From Clostridiales bacterium (lineage in GTDB: Bacteria > Bacillota > Clostridia > Lachnospirales > Lachnospiraceae), in the NCBI GenBank assembly GCA_020859965.1, contig JAJBVF010000168.1, forward strand, positions 1-7,241: a stretch of 7,241 nt of DNA. Direction: 5' to 3'. Position numbers and translations under genes: made by a program. Below the pieces are notes generated by a model. The model saw only the letters and a program-made list of their open reading frames with translations. It did not search any database and had not been told where the DNA came from. Each line of letters begins with the position of its first letter. The first letter of the stretch is position 1. Shown here one piece after another: positions 1 through 6,592 of the stretch.

Positions 1-7
1 AATACCG

Positions 8-28
8 GTTTTCGTGTGACGCGAAAAC
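8..28 (+). repeat. Short imperfect hairpin in the leader upstream of rfbB
   Basis: Seven bases at 8-14 (GTTTTCG) pair perfectly with 22-28 (CGAAAAC). A further T-G wobble and a G-C pair leave a TGA loop at 17-19. No T-tract follows on the + strand (the next bases are A-rich), so it is not a standard Rho-independent terminator. It could be the end of an upstream transcript unit, an mRNA stability element or chance. Stop codons at 17-19 (frame 2) and 33-35 (frame 3) are places where an upstream gene could end, but too little sequence is present to identify one. Confidence 0.3.
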
Positions 29-64
29 AAAATAAAAACAGAATAAAACTGACGGAGGAATTTT

Positions 65-1162
65 ATGAGAACCTATCTTGTAACCGGGGGAGCAGGCTTC
101 ATCGGCTCCAACTACATTCACTATATGTTTCGCAAATATGGGAATACGATCCGCATCATTAATGTGGATAAGCTGACCTATGCAGGCAATCTTGAGAATC
201 TGCGCGATGTGGAGAATCAGGAGAACTATACGTTTATCCGTGCGGATATCTGTGACTCCGCGGCTATCAATCAGATTTTTGAAGAAAACGATATCGACCG
301 GGTCGTGCATTTCGCGGCTGAGAGCCATGTCGATCGCAGCATCCGGGACCCGGAGGTTTTTGTTAAGACAAATGTTCTGGGAACGCTGGTTATGCTGAAT
401 GCTGCGAAAGCCGCGTGGGAGCTGCCGGATGGTTCTTTTAAAGAGAATAAAAAGTTTCTTCACGTTTCAACAGACGAGGTATACGGTTCTCTGGAAAATG
501 AGGGCGAGTATTTCTATGAGACCACGCCGTATGCGCCGCACAGCCCGTATTCCGCAAGCAAGGCTTCTTCAGACATGCTGGTAAAGGCCTATATGGACAC
601 ATACCATTTTCCGGCAAATATTACGAACTGCAGCAACAACTATGGTCCGTACCAGTTTCCGGAAAAACTGATTCCACTGATCATCAATAATGCTCTGCAG
701 GGTAAGCCGCTTCCAGTATATGGAGACGGTAAAAATGTGCGCGACTGGCTCTATGTGGAAGATCACGCGAAAGGCATCGACATGGTGCAGGAAAGGGGCC
801 GGCTTTTTGAAACCTACAACATTGGAGGACACAATGAAAAGCAGAACATCCAGATCATACATATCATTCTGGATACTCTTCAGGAGATGCTGCCGGATGA
901 TGACCCGCGCAAGGAACTTGTCAGTGAGAAGCTGATCACTTACGTGACTGATCGCAAAGGTCACGACCGCCGCTACGCGATTGCTCCGGACAAAATCCGT
1001 GCGGAAGTTGGCTGGGAGCCGGAAACAAAATTTGAAGATGGCATTCGCCTTACGATCCGCTGGTTTTTCGAGCATGAGGACTGGATGGCAAATGTGACGA
1101 GCGGTGATTACCAGAAATATTATGATGAGATGTACAAAGATAAGTCAAATATCCCGATGTAA
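65..1162 (+). CDS. rfbB: dTDP-glucose 4,6-dehydratase
   Basis: This 365-residue cytoplasmic enzyme, also called RmlB, converts dTDP-glucose to dTDP-4-keto-6-deoxyglucose using bound NAD+. It catalyses the second step of dTDP-L-rhamnose synthesis. It is an extended short-chain dehydrogenase: the Rossmann glycine motif GGAGFIGS is at residues 8-15, and the NVDKLTYAGNLENL segment typical of RmlB is at 33-46. The family's catalytic STDEVYG (Thr136, Asp137, Glu138) is at 135-141, and the YSASK motif (Tyr162, Lys166) is at 162-166. The substrate-binding stretch NNYGPYQFPEKLIPL is at 191-205, and RDWLYVEDH is at 226-234. Length is normal for the family. The ATG at 65 is preceded by GGAGGAA at 54-60. 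The next gene, rfbC, follows after 94 bases. All key residues are present, so the enzyme looks intact. The product could also feed other dTDP-6-deoxysugars, but the neighbouring 3,5-epimerase favours L-rhamnose. Confidence 0.97.
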   Translation: MRTYLVTGGAGFIGSNYIHYMFRKYGNTIRIINVDKLTYAGNLENLRDVENQENYTFIRADICDSAAINQIFEENDIDRVVHFAAESHVDRSIRDPEVFVKTNVLGTLVMLNAAKAAWELPDGSFKENKKFLHVSTDEVYGSLENEGEYFYETTPYAPHSPYSASKASSDMLVKAYMDTYHFPANITNCSNNYGPYQFPEKLIPLIINNALQGKPLPVYGDGKNVRDWLYVEDHAKGIDMVQERGRLFETYNIGGHNEKQNIQIIHIILDTLQEMLPDDDPRKELVSEKLITYVTDRKGHDRRYAIAPDKIRAEVGWEPETKFEDGIRLTIRWFFEHEDWMANVTSGDYQKYYDEMYKDKSNIPM

Positions 1163-1256
1163 ATATGGGACATGAAACAGTTCTGCGTGCCAGCGGCAGG
1201 CGTTCAGGACGGAATTTGTTGTATTTTGAGGAAAAGGCAGGAAAAGGACAGAAAAA

Positions 1257-1817
1257 ATGGGAAAAATAACAGTAGAAACATGTGAGATTGAAGGCCTGAA
1301 GGTGATTACTCCGACCGTTTTCGGGGATGCAAGAGGCTACTTTATGGAGACCTATAATTACAATGATTTTGCTGCAGCCGGGATTGATCAGAAGTTTGTC
1401 CAGGATAATCAGTCAGCTTCGAAGAAAGGTGTGCTGCGCGGACTCCATTTTCAGAAGCAGTATCCGCAGGATAAGCTGGTGCGTGTGGTATCCGGCACAG
1501 TGTTTGATGTGGCGGTCGATCTGCGAAAAGATTCACCGACATTTGGAAAGTGGTTTGGCGTAGAACTCTCTGCGGAGAATAAAAAACAGTTTTTTATTCC
1601 GAAGAACTTTGCACACGGGTTTGTGGTGCTTTCTGACTATGCGGAATTTGCTTATAAATGCACGGACTTTTATCATCCGGATGATGAGGGCGGATTGCGT
1701 TATGATGATCCGGAAATCGGCGTAGAATGGCCGATACCGGAAGATATGGAACTGATCATGACTGAGAAAGACCGCAATTGGGGAAGCCTGGCGGAGTATC
1801 GGAAAGGCATGGAGTAA
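1257..1817 (+). CDS. rfbC: dTDP-4-dehydrorhamnose 3,5-epimerase
   Basis: This 186-residue cytosolic epimerase, also called RmlC, inverts C3 and C5 of dTDP-4-keto-6-deoxyglucose to give dTDP-4-keto-L-rhamnose. It acts directly on the RfbB product. The fold is a cupin-type beta barrel. The signature VLRGLHFQ is at residues 59-66, with substrate-binding Arg61 and catalytic-base His64. KLVRVVSGTVFDVAVDLR is at 73-90, IPKNFAHGFVVLS at 114-126, and FAYKCTDFY with the likely acid Tyr133 at 131-139. Asp172, in EKDRNW, aligns with the aspartate that pairs with the catalytic histidine in Salmonella RmlC. Length matches the family. The ATG at 1257 lies 9 bases after an AAGGA at 1244-1248. The 94-base gap after rfbB shows no promoter or terminator I can defend, so the two genes are probably co-transcribed. 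The final reductase, RfbD, does not follow. No clear terminator is visible after the stop codon. Confidence 0.96.
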   Translation: MGKITVETCEIEGLKVITPTVFGDARGYFMETYNYNDFAAAGIDQKFVQDNQSASKKGVLRGLHFQKQYPQDKLVRVVSGTVFDVAVDLRKDSPTFGKWFGVELSAENKKQFFIPKNFAHGFVVLSDYAEFAYKCTDFYHPDDEGGLRYDDPEIGVEWPIPEDMELIMTEKDRNWGSLAEYRKGME

Positions 1818-1891
1818 GAATCTTTTTATTGATTTATTGAAATGGTTTTAAGAGGCTTTTTGTAGATTCATACGAATTATTTGCGAAATGC

Positions 1892-1920
1892 TTGTTATAT
1901 TTTGGAGAATATGTTAATAT
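1892..1920 (+). promoter_or_regulatory. Extended -10 promoter for the FN3/lectin-like gene
   Basis: The -35-like element TTGTTA is at 1892-1897, followed by a 17-base spacer and TAATAT at 1915-1920. The -10 is directly preceded by TGT (1912-1914), which gives an extended -10 element. Transcription would start near 1927, leaving a leader of about 40 bases with GGGAGG at 1953-1958. The element overlaps the TTG at 1892 that would give a longer reading frame, which argues for the ATG at 1967 as the true start. The -35 matches consensus only partly. Confidence 0.6.
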
Positions 1921-1966
1921 AAACGGATTCGTGGTAATTAATCATTATTTCAGGGAGGAAGAAAGT

Positions 1967-3256
1967 ATGAAGTATTTGAAGAACTTATGTAAAATTCTGC
2001 TTTTCTGTATGACACTTGTGCTGACAGTACCAGCCGGAATGCAGACAGCAGAGGCTGCATCGTCACTTGCCAAGCCTGTGTTGTCTAAAGTTGTTAATAA
2101 GAAGACAGGAGTGAAGTTTACCTGGAAAAAGGTCAGTAAAGCGACCGGCTATATCGTATACCGGAAGACAGGTTCCGGATCCTACGAGGAGCTTGCGACA
2201 ATAGAAAGCGGCTCGACAGTGAGTTATACGGATACAAGTGTCGAGAGCGGCGAAACATATACGTATACCGTACGCGCGTACAACAGTGATGGAAAGAGCG
2301 GACGAAGGACAGGACTGACAATTACGTATCTGGCGAAACCAACCCTTTCCAAGCTTACAGTAGCGGATGATTCTGTTACTGTGAAATGGAAGGCGGTCAG
2401 TGGCGCTGGAAAGTACAAAGTATACCGGAAATCCGGTTCCGGTTCCTATAAACTGTTAAAGACACTTTCCAAATCGAAGAAGAGTTATACGGATACTTCC
2501 ATCTCTCCTTCGACGAAGTATACGTACAAGGTTGTTGCTGTAAAAGGAAGCTACACAAGCGTTGGAGCCACAAAGAAATGTACGACCTCAATTGGATCTG
2601 GTGTGACTCTTTCATCTGTGGCAGGGACGTCCAGCACAGCGGCATATTATGCGATTGAATCCGATATAACACTTTCAGGAACCGGCGGCGGATATCATGC
2701 AAAGCTGGTTATCGGAACCGGAGCGGCAGCAGTCAGCTTTGGTATTCAGTTTGATAATTATGCGGTATCTCCTTATACAGGTCATGCGGCATTCCTTGTA
2801 GAAAACGTAATGTCAAATGCGGCAGGCGGTCAGACCTATACGCGCTTTGATTATGATTCATCGAAATATGCTTCGACTGATACAACGTATCACTTAATGA
2901 TCACCGTTTCCCAAAAGGGTGTTGTCAATGTATACGTGAACTATGAGAAGGTAGGTTCAGTTACTAATACCAACCTTGCAAATCAGACGCTCTATTGCTG
3001 GATTGAAGGATCTGCTAGAAAGAATGGCGATTCTGTGAAAGCTGTCTTCTCGAATATTCAGATTGCTCAGCAGGGTGTGATCAATGAGGCACCGACGGTG
3101 TCTTATGTAAGAAAAGCAACCGGAATCAGCACAAATGCGGCTGTAAATGCATCTCCGTCTACAATTACCATCAAAGGTACACTCAGCGGTCTGACATCGT
3201 CACAGGATTGGGACAGTGCGTATGACAGCTGTTCGGGTTATGTAAGATTTTATTAA
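1967..3256 (+). CDS. Secreted protein with two FN3 repeats and a lectin-like domain
   Basis: This 429-residue predicted extracellular protein has no recognised specific function. Residues 1-30 form a signal peptide: Lys2, Lys5 and Lys9, a hydrophobic core around 10-23, and AEA before a likely cleavage near 30/31. Two fibronectin type III-like domains follow at about 34-121 and 122-208. They share LAKPxLSK, VYRKxGSGSY and SYTDTS in the same positions, 87-88 residues apart. Residues about 212-370 are rich in beta strands (YHAKLVIG, SFGIQFDNY, YHLMITVSQKGVVNVYVNYEKVG, shown here in part) and look like a concanavalin/LamG-type sugar-binding sandwich; this is a pattern-based guess. Residues 371-429 are an unrecognised tail. 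I see no LPXTG motif, C-terminal membrane anchor or cell-wall-binding repeats. The ATG at 1967 is chosen over the TTG at 1892 because it follows GGGAGG by 8 bases and starts the signal peptide cleanly. The gene has its own promoter and terminator within the glycan locus. Confidence 0.85.
   Translation: MKYLKNLCKILLFCMTLVLTVPAGMQTAEAASSLAKPVLSKVVNKKTGVKFTWKKVSKATGYIVYRKTGSGSYEELATIESGSTVSYTDTSVESGETYTYTVRAYNSDGKSGRRTGLTITYLAKPTLSKLTVADDSVTVKWKAVSGAGKYKVYRKSGSGSYKLLKTLSKSKKSYTDTSISPSTKYTYKVVAVKGSYTSVGATKKCTTSIGSGVTLSSVAGTSSTAAYYAIESDITLSGTGGGYHAKLVIGTGAAAVSFGIQFDNYAVSPYTGHAAFLVENVMSNAAGGQTYTRFDYDSSKYASTDTTYHLMITVSQKGVVNVYVNYEKVGSVTNTNLANQTLYCWIEGSARKNGDSVKAVFSNIQIAQQGVINEAPTVSYVRKATGISTNAAVNASPSTITIKGTLSGLTSSQDWDSAYDSCSGYVRFY
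2066..2590 (+). repeat. Two tandem FN3 modules (degenerate 88-codon repeat)
   Basis: Module 1 spans 2066-2329 and module 2 spans 2330-2590. Identity persists at DNA level in short blocks: GTATACCGGAA occurs at 2156-2166 and 2420-2430 (offset 264), and GAGTTATACGGATAC at 2221-2235 and 2482-2496 (offset 261). The one-codon change of offset marks a small indel between the blocks. This pattern fits an old internal duplication. Confidence 0.75.
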
Positions 3257-3284
3257 TGTTGCCAGCTGCGCAGACCAGTGTGAG

Positions 3285-3312
3285 AAAAGGAGTCGTCCTG
3301 ACTCCTTTTTTC
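3285..3312 (+). terminator. Rho-independent terminator after the FN3/lectin-like gene
   Basis: A perfect 10-base-pair stem (AAAAGGAGTC at 3285-3294 with GACTCCTTTT at 3300-3309) closes a five-base loop, GTCCT. It ends in a run of six T at 3306-3311. It sits 28 bases after the stop codon, so it ends that transcript and isolates it from the export operon downstream. Confidence 0.92.
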
Positions 3313-3399
3313 GTTGTGCGTACGGCCGCGCAGAGAATAATAACAGTTCAGGTTAGTTGCTATTTTGTAAGAAGGAAAGTCAGGAATATCAGTTAAGGG

Positions 3400-3428
3400 T
3401 TGATGAAGCTTCTGACTTTTGCTATAAT
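3400..3428 (+). promoter_or_regulatory. Strong extended -10 promoter of the export operon
   Basis: TTGATG at 3400-3405 and a perfect TATAAT at 3423-3428 are separated by exactly 17 bases. TGC directly before the -10 (3420-3422) forms an extended -10 element. The predicted start near 3435 gives a leader of about 40 bases before the permease ATG. The site lies between a strong terminator and the first gene of a closely spaced operon, which supports it as a real sigma-A-type promoter. Confidence 0.85.
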
Positions 3429-3475
3429 AACACAGATTCAAAAAAACAGAGATTCAGTTGTGTGAAGGCAGGATT

Positions 3476-4300
3476 ATGCAGGGAAACTTTTTTTCTTTAC
3501 CAAAGGACTTATATAAAAACAGACGGCTTTTACTTAAAATGGGCGGGAATGATCTCCGAAAGCGATTTGCAGGATCTTATTTTGGTACAGTATGGGCTTT
3601 TGTGCAGCCGATCGTGACGATTTTGGTCTATTACTTTGTATTTGGAGTTGCCATGAGGGGAGGCAGTTCAGCTTCGGGAGGGACTCCATTTGTACTGTAC
3701 CTGGTTGCCGGAATTATTCCGTGGCTTTATTTTCAGGAAGGACTGACCAATACAACGAATGCGTTCCTTGAATACAATTATCTGGTGAAAAAGGTAGTGT
3801 TCGACATTGATATTCTTCCGATGGTGAAGCTTTTGTCGGCTACGGTGGTTCACTGCTTCTTTATTTTATTTGTGGCAATTCTGTTTGTGTGTTATGGGTA
3901 CTTTCCGACCGTATATTACCTGGAGCTGTTTTATTATGCAGCATGTCTGTTCCTTCTGATCCTGGCTCTTTCCTATATCACAAGTTCGGTTGTGATTTTC
4001 TTTCGGGATCTTTCACAGATCATTTCTATCGTACTGCAGGTAGGCGTCTGGCTGACTCCGATCATGTGGGAGGAAAATATGCTGTCCGGGTATTCCTGGG
4101 GGGAAATGGTTCTGAATATTTTAAGGTTGAATCCGGTTTATTACGTTGTGCATGGTTACCGTAATGTGCTGATCAATAAAACATGGTTCTTTGAAGAACC
4201 TTTATGGACTTTGTATTTCTGGATATTTTTGCTTGTGACATTTGTTTTTGGAAACTGGGTATTCCGAAGACTGAAAGGCCATTTCGCAGATGTACTGTAG
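3476..4300 (+). CDS. wzm: Polysaccharide ABC exporter permease, Wzm/TagG type
   Basis: This 274-residue inner-membrane ABC-2 permease would pair with the ATPase encoded just downstream to export lipid-linked polysaccharide or teichoic-acid-like polymer across the membrane. The N-terminal stretch RKRFAGSYFGTVWAFVQP (residues 28-45) is the interfacial segment typical of the family. Hydrophobic segments are visible at roughly 42-60, 71-88, 117-140, 146-177, 181-197 and 244-262. The family motifs VVFDIDILP (107-115), FFRDLSQI (175-182), LTPIMW (193-198), NPVYYVVHGYRN (219-230) and the ending FADVL are present. Length is normal. The ATG at 3476 is preferred because GAAGG at 3464-3468 sits 7 bases upstream; the in-frame TTG at 3458 has no good ribosome binding site. 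The ATPase gene begins 23 bases after the stop. The cargo cannot be read from the permease alone. Confidence 0.93.
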   Translation: MQGNFFSLPKDLYKNRRLLLKMGGNDLRKRFAGSYFGTVWAFVQPIVTILVYYFVFGVAMRGGSSASGGTPFVLYLVAGIIPWLYFQEGLTNTTNAFLEYNYLVKKVVFDIDILPMVKLLSATVVHCFFILFVAILFVCYGYFPTVYYLELFYYAACLFLLILALSYITSSVVIFFRDLSQIISIVLQVGVWLTPIMWEENMLSGYSWGEMVLNILRLNPVYYVVHGYRNVLINKTWFFEEPLWTLYFWIFLLVTFVFGNWVFRRLKGHFADVL

Positions 4301-4307
4301 AATTGAG

Positions 4308-4317
4308 AGGGGAAGGA
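4308..4317 (+). promoter_or_regulatory. Ribosome binding site fixing the TTG start of wzt
   Basis: AGGGGAAGGA at 4308-4317 lies about 6-7 bases before the TTG at 4324. No ATG or GTG lies nearby in frame. The earlier in-frame ATG at 4204 sits inside wzm and would add 40 residues that do not resemble the family. The TTG start gives a protein beginning with the usual Wzt-like IAISVDAVSKVYKLYN. Confidence 0.8.
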
Positions 4318-4323
4318 AGCTAT

Positions 4324-5577
4324 TTGGAAAACAAAATTGCAATTTCAGTGGATGCTGTCAGTAAAGTATATAAGCTGTACAACAAACCGTCAGACCGCCT
4401 GATCGATGGACTGGGTTTATCCAGAAAAAGACGCTATCAGGAACACCGTGCGCTGGATCGGCTGAGTTTTACGATTCATGAGGGAGAGACGGTCGGCATC
4501 ATTGGCGTAAATGGTTCCGGAAAATCCACGATTCTTAAAATTATTACCGGTGTACTGACACCGACAGATGGGAAGATCACAGTAAATGGCCGCATTTCTG
4601 CCCTGCTGGAGCTTGGTGCCGGTTTTAATTCGGAGTATACTGGTATAGAGAATATTTATATGAATGGCGCCATGCTTGGGTTTTCTGATGAGGAGATCAA
4701 TCAGCGCCTTCCGGAGATTCTGCGTTTTGCGGACATTGGCGAGTTTGTCAATCAACCGGTGAAGACTTATTCCAGTGGAATGTTTGTACGGCTTGCTTTT
4801 GCGGTAGCAATCAATATTGATCCGGAAATCCTGATCGTTGATGAAGCTCTTTCGGTAGGGGACGTTTTCTTTCAGGCAAAATGCTTTCACAAATTTGAGG
4901 AATTCAAGAAAAAGGGAAAGACAATTCTTTTTGTGAGTCATGATCTGAGCAGCATCAGTAAGTATTGCGACCGCGTGATCGTACTGAACCAGGGAAAGAA
5001 GATGGATGAAGGAAAACCCAAGGAAATGGTGGATCTTTATAAACGTCTTCTGGTTCATCAGGAAGGAGAACCGCCGGCAGGAGGAGAAGATACGCGGGGA
5101 GGCCTATGGAAGGATTCTATTGAGGTGAATCCGAATCTTCTGGAATATGGTGAAAAACAGGCAGAGATTATCGATTTCGCTGTCAGTGATGAGAATGGAA
5201 CGCTGACGAATACGATAGAAAAGGGGAAGTTTTGTACTTTCAGGATCAAAATCCGCTTCAGTCAGGATCTGCAGGAGCCGATTGCAGCCTTTACAATCAA
5301 GGATATGAAAGGCACGGAGATCACCGGCACCAATACCATGTATGAAAAGATAGAAATCCCTGCGAAAGCAGGAACAACGGTGGAAGTGGACTTTACGCAG
5401 AAAATGGATCTCCAGGGAGGAAGCTATCTGATCTCTTTTGGATGCACAGGATATCTGGAAGGAGATTTTCATGTATTTCACAGGCTTTATGATGCCTGCA
5501 GTGTGACGGTCGTTTCCAGTAAGGATACTGTTGGATTTTATGATATGAATTCCCGGGTTTTTGTGAAGAAGATTTGA
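4324..5577 (+). CDS. wzt: Polysaccharide ABC exporter ATPase with Wzt-like C-terminal domain
   Basis: This 417-residue cytoplasmic ATPase would drive export through the adjacent permease. The nucleotide-binding domain spans about residues 1-245. Walker A GVNGSGKST is at 61-69, the LELGAGFNSEYTGIENIY segment typical of Wzt/TagH proteins at 95-112, and the ABC signature YSSGM at 149-153. Walker B ILIVDE is at 169-174, with the D-loop immediately after, and the switch-histidine SHD is at 205-207. A polar, proline- and glycine-rich linker (about 246-270) leads to a second domain at about 272-415. Its alternating beta strands (IIDFAVSDENG, FRIKIRF, AAFTIKDMKG, SYLISFGC) resemble the Wzt C-terminal carbohydrate-binding domain. 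That domain in E. coli O8/O9a Wzt recognises the capped chain end; ATPases of the shorter TagH/KpsT kind lack it. The gene starts with TTG, 23 bases after wzm. The methyltransferase gene follows after 43 bases. All ATPase motifs are intact. Confidence 0.93.
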   Translation: MENKIAISVDAVSKVYKLYNKPSDRLIDGLGLSRKRRYQEHRALDRLSFTIHEGETVGIIGVNGSGKSTILKIITGVLTPTDGKITVNGRISALLELGAGFNSEYTGIENIYMNGAMLGFSDEEINQRLPEILRFADIGEFVNQPVKTYSSGMFVRLAFAVAINIDPEILIVDEALSVGDVFFQAKCFHKFEEFKKKGKTILFVSHDLSSISKYCDRVIVLNQGKKMDEGKPKEMVDLYKRLLVHQEGEPPAGGEDTRGGLWKDSIEVNPNLLEYGEKQAEIIDFAVSDENGTLTNTIEKGKFCTFRIKIRFSQDLQEPIAAFTIKDMKGTEITGTNTMYEKIEIPAKAGTTVEVDFTQKMDLQGGSYLISFGCTGYLEGDFHVFHRLYDACSVTVVSSKDTVGFYDMNSRVFVKKI

Positions 5578-5620
5578 GGCTTGGAAGAATCTGTTGTCTG
5601 TCGTGGAAAGGGGAAACAAT

Positions 5621-6553
5621 ATGTCGGAAACGATCGGAAAGGTTGTTCTGGATGATACCTGTTATTCGGGTGAGGATTTATACAGCGAAGGTAAGGTGGA
5701 GGAAGAACTTTTGTCTATCGCGCAAAACTGCGATGGAGAAAAGGATTATAATGCAGTGATCGCAGAAAAGAAAAGCTGGTCCGTACTTTACCATTTTTCG
5801 CATGTCCGTCACAATCTTCTGAGCTGGATCCCATTTACACGGAAGGATAAGATTCTGGAAATTGGTTCCGGCTGCGGTGCACTTACCGGAGCACTTGCCG
5901 CGAAAGCCGGAAGTGTTACCTGTATAGAACTCTCCAGACAACGCAGTCTTGTGAATGCCTGGAGAAACCGCGAGTTTGACAATATCCGGATCATGCTTGG
6001 CGCTTTTGAAGAGGCAGAGAAGCAGCTGGATGAACAGTATGACTATATCACTCTGATCGGTGTGCTTGAATATGCTGCCAGCTATACAGATAAGAAAGAT
6101 CCGTATGCGTATATGCTTCGCACTGCTGCCCGTCATCTGGCGCCTGGAGGAAAGATCGTGATTGCTATTGAAAACCGGCTTGGCCTGAAATATTGGGCCG
6201 GATGTGCGGAAGATCATGTAGGGCGCCTTTTCGAAGGACTGGAAGGCTACCCACAAACTCCGGAGAGGGGAGTGCGTACATTTTCAAAAACGGAGCTGGA
6301 ACAGCTTTTTGAAAGGGCGGGCAATTTTCATCCTGTATTTTATTATCCGTATCCGGATTACAAATTACCGTTTTATATTTATTCCGACCGTTATCTTCCG
6401 CGAAAAGGCGAATTGAAGATGAATCTGAACAATCACGACTGGGGCAGAGCAGTATTATTTGACGAATCCAGGGTCTTTGACAGTCTGATCGATAATGGAT
6501 TGTTTCCTCAGTTTTCAAATTCCTTTCTGATCTTTCTGGAACAAAAGGATTGA
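5621..6553 (+). CDS. Class I SAM-dependent methyltransferase, possible glycan modifier
   Basis: This 310-residue cytoplasmic protein is predicted to transfer a methyl group from S-adenosylmethionine. The Rossmann-like core has motif I LEIGSGCGALTG at residues 79-90. An acidic residue ends strand 2 in CIELS (Glu103), YITLIGVLEYA (142-152) fits motif IV, and LAPGGKIVIAIEN (173-185) is the usual later strand. A distinctive segment follows: ENRLGLKYWAG at 184-194, then EDHVG (197-201) and FEGLEGYP (204-211). I associate this pattern with methyltransferases of clostridial polysaccharide clusters, from memory only. A C-terminal region of about 75 residues, rich in Tyr and Phe, extends beyond the core. 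The ATG at 5621 is preferred to the TTG at 5594 because GGAAAGGGG (5605-5613) precedes it by 7 bases. Lying between wzt and a kinase-like gene, it may methylate the exported glycan, possibly its chain end; the exact substrate is not known. Confidence 0.88.
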   Translation: MSETIGKVVLDDTCYSGEDLYSEGKVEEELLSIAQNCDGEKDYNAVIAEKKSWSVLYHFSHVRHNLLSWIPFTRKDKILEIGSGCGALTGALAAKAGSVTCIELSRQRSLVNAWRNREFDNIRIMLGAFEEAEKQLDEQYDYITLIGVLEYAASYTDKKDPYAYMLRTAARHLAPGGKIVIAIENRLGLKYWAGCAEDHVGRLFEGLEGYPQTPERGVRTFSKTELEQLFERAGNFHPVFYYPYPDYKLPFYIYSDRYLPRKGELKMNLNNHDWGRAVLFDESRVFDSLIDNGLFPQFSNSFLIFLEQKD

Positions 6554-6592
6554 ACGGACGCAGTCCCTGCTTTTCTATGACGAGGAGGCGCT

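Noticed and set aside
569..1075. Minus-strand open frame of 168 codons opposite rfbB
   Set aside because: rfbB is intact and well recognised here, and the antisense translation resembles nothing known.
1818..1869. Possible terminator after rfbC (GAATCT at 1818-1823 with AGATTC at 1864-1869, T-rich between)
   Set aside because: Only six base pairs close a loop of 40 bases and no stable stem precedes the T-runs, so it does not meet the standard for a Rho-independent terminator.
3357..3617. Small + strand frame of 86 codons across the promoter and start of wzm
   Set aside because: It overlaps the promoter and the permease in another frame, has no ribosome binding site and its translation is low-complexity shadow.
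4417..5058. Minus-strand open frame of 213 codons opposite wzt
   Set aside because: It lies wholly antisense to the ATPase core with all its motifs, has no recognisable domain and no convincing ribosome binding site; a shadow frame.
5678..6256. Minus-strand open frame of 192 codons opposite the methyltransferase
   Set aside because: It covers the SAM-binding core on the opposite strand and shows no family features; a shadow frame.
6556..6566. Small GGAC-GCA-GTCC hairpin between the methyltransferase and kinase-like genes
   Set aside because: A four-base-pair stem is too weak for termination, and the closely spaced genes look co-transcribed.
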